The notes below the pieces were generated by a model. It saw only the letters and a program-made list of their open reading frames with translations. It made no database searches and was not told the DNA's origin. A stretch of 64,000 nt of DNA from Virgibacillus oceani (lineage in GTDB: Bacteria > Bacillota > Bacilli > Bacillales > Amphibacillaceae): positions 124,001 to 188,000 of the forward strand of contig NZ_BMFR01000004.1 of the NCBI RefSeq assembly GCF_014638995.1, in the 5' to 3' direction. Every line of letters begins with the position of its first letter. Position 1 is the first letter of the stretch. A program made the position numbers and the translations under genes. Of the stretch, positions 61,573 to 64,000 are shown piece after piece.

Positions 61573-62997
61573 TCATGTTCTATTTAAACTGGGTGTGCCA
61601 GCATGTATATAAAGCCACTCCTTATTTTTCTCAAACAATCCCGCAGCAGCTTCAAACTGCTCTTCAACCCTTACCTTCGCAGTGCCGCCCGCGACATCAC
61701 GTGCATTCACAACCGCTTCTGGGCTAAGCACCTCATAAATATCCGTTTCAACTAAATCCGAAAACTGCTGATATTCTTCAATTGTCAGGTCCAGCAAATA
61801 TTTATCCTGTTCAATACAATGCAATACTACCTGCCCAACCACCGCATGTGATTCTCTAAATGGCATCCCTTTTCTGACAAGATAATCAGCGAAGTCTGTT
61901 GCATTGGAAAAGTCTTTACTTACTGCTTCATACATATTTTCACTTTTGACATCCATCGTTTCGATCATTGGAGCAAATAATGCCAGTGCACCCTGCAATG
62001 TTTCAACTGTATCAAACATACCTTCCTTATCCTCTTGCATATCTTTGTTATAAGCAAGTGGCAGTCCCTTCAATGTTGTCAGCATACCAATTAAATGGCC
62101 ATAGATACGTCCAGTCTTCCCTCGTACAAGCTCCGCTATATCAGGGTTTTTCTTCTGCGGCATCATACTGCTTCCAGTGCTGAACGCATCATCTAATTCA
62201 ATAAAATTAAACTCAGCACTGGACCATTGCACAAGCTCCTCACACAACCTTGATAAATGCATCCCAATCAACGATGCATTTGATAAAAATTCAACAACAA
62301 AATCGCGGTCACTTACCGCATCCAGACTGTTTTCACAAATACTGTCAAAGTGAAGTTTTTCTGCAACAAATTTCCGATCAATCGGAAAAGTCGTTCCTGC
62401 TAGTGCACCAGCCCCAAGCGGGGATTTGTTCACACGTTTGCAGCTATCGAAAAGTCTATCCACATCACGCTGGAACATGAACACGTAAGCCATCATATGA
62501 TGGGCGAATAATACAGGCTGTGCACGCTGTAAATGGGTGTAACCCGGGAGCACCGTGTCTAAATTAGCCTGGGCCTGCTTATACAATGATTCCTGAACAG
62601 CAATCAGTAAATTACCAATCTCCATCAATGCATCCCGTAAATACAGCCGCATATCGAGTGCCACCTGATCATTTCTGCTTCTGCCTGTGTGAAGCTTTCC
62701 GCCAACAGGGCCAACTTCCTCAATCAATAGCTTCTCGACATTCATATGAATATCCTCATGCTCATCAAGCAATTCCGCTTCACCATGTTTAATTTTTAGG
62801 GCAACCGTTTTTAGCCCTTCAGTAATTGCATTCGCATCTTCTTCCGAAATAATACCGCACACCTTCAGCATTTCTGCATGTGCAAGACTTCCCTCGATAT
62901 CATACTGGGCCAGTTTTTTATCAAAATGAATTGATGCTGTATATTCATCTACTAATTGATTCGTTGGTTTTGTAAATCGTCCGCCCCATAGTTTCAT
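61573..62997 (-). CDS. argH: Argininosuccinate lyase
   Basis: Encodes 474 residues. The family signature [12 protein letters not shown] is present, along with the start KLWGGRF and [10 protein letters not shown]. It splits argininosuccinate to arginine and fumarate, the last step of arginine synthesis, in the cytoplasm. Its ATG overlaps the end of argG by four bases. A few residues longer than the average of about 460. Confidence 0.98.
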   Translation of the reverse strand: MKLWGGRFTKPTNQLVDEYTASIHFDKKLAQYDIEGSLAHAEMLKVCGIISEEDANAITEGLKTVALKIKHGEAELLDEHEDIHMNVEKLLIEEVGPVGGKLHTGRSRNDQVALDMRLYLRDALMEIGNLLIAVQESLYKQAQANLDTVLPGYTHLQRAQPVLFAHHMMAYVFMFQRDVDRLFDSCKRVNKSPLGAGALAGTTFPIDRKFVAEKLHFDSICENSLDAVSDRDFVVEFLSNASLIGMHLSRLCEELVQWSSAEFNFIELDDAFSTGSSMMPQKKNPDIAELVRGKTGRIYGHLIGMLTTLKGLPLAYNKDMQEDKEGMFDTVETLQGALALFAPMIETMDVKSENMYEAVSKDFSNATDFADYLVRKGMPFRESHAVVGQVVLHCIEQDKYLLDLTIEEYQQFSDLVETDIYEVLSPEAVVNARDVAGGTAKVRVEEQFEAAAGLFEKNKEWLYIHAGTPSLNRT

Positions 62998-64000
62998 TGT
63001 TTCGCAGCTTCTTTCACTTGAAAATCTGCTTTTTCAATAGACGCATCCGTTTTTACATGGGTTTGATTAACGGAAGAGTGAACCTTCGTTGGCAGCCCCC
63101 AAAGCTTAATGAACCCTAATGCCGCTTCATGGTCAAATGCATCATCCGCTTTATAGGTTGCTAGATCAAAATCATATAGGGATTGTGCTGATTCACGCCC
63201 AACTACCTGTGCATGACCTTTGTATAGCTTTACTTTTACCGTCCCCGATACATGTTCTTGTGTTTTCCCGATAAATGCCTTCAATGCTTCCGTCAAAGGG
63301 GAATACCAAAGCCCATCATATACAGTCTGAGCAAGCTTTTGTTCAACAATTGGCTTGAATGCCGCAACCTCTCTCGTAAGTGTAAGTGCCTCTAATTCCT
63401 GATGAGCAGCAATTAGCGTCAATGCAGCAGGTGCTTCATAGATCTCGCGCGACTTAATCCCAACTAAACGATTTTCAACATGGTCAATCCTTCCGACACC
63501 GTGTTTACCGGCAATTTGATTTAATGTTACAATAAGCTCTTCAAGCGGCAGTTCCTTTCCATCTAACGAAACAGGTTTACCCTGATCAAACGTAATTTGA
63601 ACTACTTGGGGCACATGAGGCGCATCAATTGGATCTGCCGTAAGATCGTATGCATCTTTTGGTGCTTCCTCCCAAGGATCTTCTAAAACCCCACACTCAT
63701 TACTGCGCCCCCATAGATTTTGGTCAATGCTATACGGACTGTCCACATTAATCGGAATAGGTATGCCATTTTCTTCGGCATAAGCAATCTCTTCTTCCCT
63801 TGACATCGCCCATTCTCGTACCGGCGCAACAATTTTTAATTTTGGATTTAATGCAGTAAACGCAACATCAAATCTCACTTGGTCGTTACCTTTCCCTGTG
63901 CATCCATGCGCTACGGCTGTTGCACCTTCTTTTTCTGCAATATCTACAAGAACTTTGGCAATCAATGGACGAGACAATGCTGAAATTAATGGATATTTCC
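62994..64000 (-). CDS. argG: Argininosuccinate synthase, 5' end outside window
   Basis: Partial: about 334 C-terminal residues of an approximately 400-residue protein. The frame stays open to the window edge. The coding sequence at the edge reads [15 protein letters not shown], an internal ArgG segment, so no start should be taken here. Further marks are [15 protein letters not shown] and [13 protein letters not shown]. It joins citrulline and aspartate using ATP. Overlaps argH by four bases, forming the argGH operon. Confidence 0.97.
   Translation of the reverse strand, partial: KYPLISALSRPLIAKVLVDIAEKEGATAVAHGCTGKGNDQVRFDVAFTALNPKLKIVAPVREWAMSREEEIAYAEENGIPIPINVDSPYSIDQNLWGRSNECGVLEDPWEEAPKDAYDLTADPIDAPHVPQVVQITFDQGKPVSLDGKELPLEELIVTLNQIAGKHGVGRIDHVENRLVGIKSREIYEAPAALTLIAAHQELEALTLTREVAAFKPIVEQKLAQTVYDGLWYSPLTEALKAFIGKTQEHVSGTVKVKLYKGHAQVVGRESAQSLYDFDLATYKADDAFDHEAALGFIKLWGLPTKVHSSVNQTHVKTDASIEKADFQVKEAAKQ

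Noticed and set aside
63977..63977. A TTG start for argG near the window edge
   Set aside because: The coding sequence upstream of it still matches ArgG and stays open to the end of the window, so the gene is simply cut by the boundary.

Overview
The window looks like chromosome from a low-GC, salt-adapted Bacillaceae (Virgibacillus / Oceanobacillus / Lentibacillus type). The reasons are strong Gram-positive ribosome binding sites, frequent GTG and TTG starts, a des-desK-desR cold-membrane locus, YndM-, RlmN- and ArgGH-type housekeeping genes, and a heavy load of osmolyte and sodium transport: three BCCT carriers and one NhaC antiporter. No rRNA, tRNA, intact transposase, prophage or CRISPR array was seen.

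Layout. 0-6.5 kb: PH-domain protein, glutamate dehydrogenase, amidase, a TPP-riboswitch-controlled thiW-tenA pair and an oxidoreductase. 6.6-10.8 kb: a five-gene ABC-transporter operon with a YtrA-type GntR repressor. 10.9-18.9 kb: lipoprotein, OpuD-like BCCT carrier, GNAT, Xaa-Pro peptidase, lone EutH, cell-wall amidase, and a MerR regulator fused to a methyltransferase. 19-27 kb: a carnitine island. Two paralogous CaiT-like carriers flank a dehydrogenase, a BKACE cleavage enzyme, a thioesterase and a GbsR-type regulator, with NhaC next door. The expected outcome is carnitine uptake and conversion to the osmoprotectant glycine betaine. 27.1-27.7 kb: a 22-unit tandem repeat followed by a second repeat family. 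27.9-32.5 kb: OFA-family carrier, YdeP-type molybdoenzyme and FdhD.

32.6-34.6 kb holds the most unusual locus: an actin-like ParM homologue, a ribbon-helix-helix protein with an acidic tail (ParR-like) and an upstream cluster of ACATGT-centred repeats. This has the layout of a plasmid type II partition system but sits among chromosomal genes. 34.8-41.1 kb: a diguanylate cyclase, rlmN, and a two-component system. The two-component promoter shares 11-bp-spaced TTTATAAA direct repeats with the promoter of a small membrane-protein operon downstream. 41.2-45.3 kb: luciferase-like oxidoreductase, a TetR-controlled SMR efflux pair disrupted by REP-like repeats, YndM and WrbA. 45.5-48.5 kb: desR-desK-des. 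48.7-64 kb: secreted 5'-nucleotidase, CYP152 peroxygenase, sigma factor, NDH-2-like protein, a palindromic intergenic element, an alkyltransferase-like protein, a SRPBCC-ArsR pair with twin operators, FAD dehydrogenase, FUSC exporter, DoxX-like protein, GNAT, argH and the 5'-truncated argG.

Repeated short intergenic sequences are a theme. At least four clusters have a unit length near 20 bp, and a separate GGGACAAGGGGTC family has extended the coding end of one efflux gene. All functional statements come from reading the sequence by eye; no database search was run.
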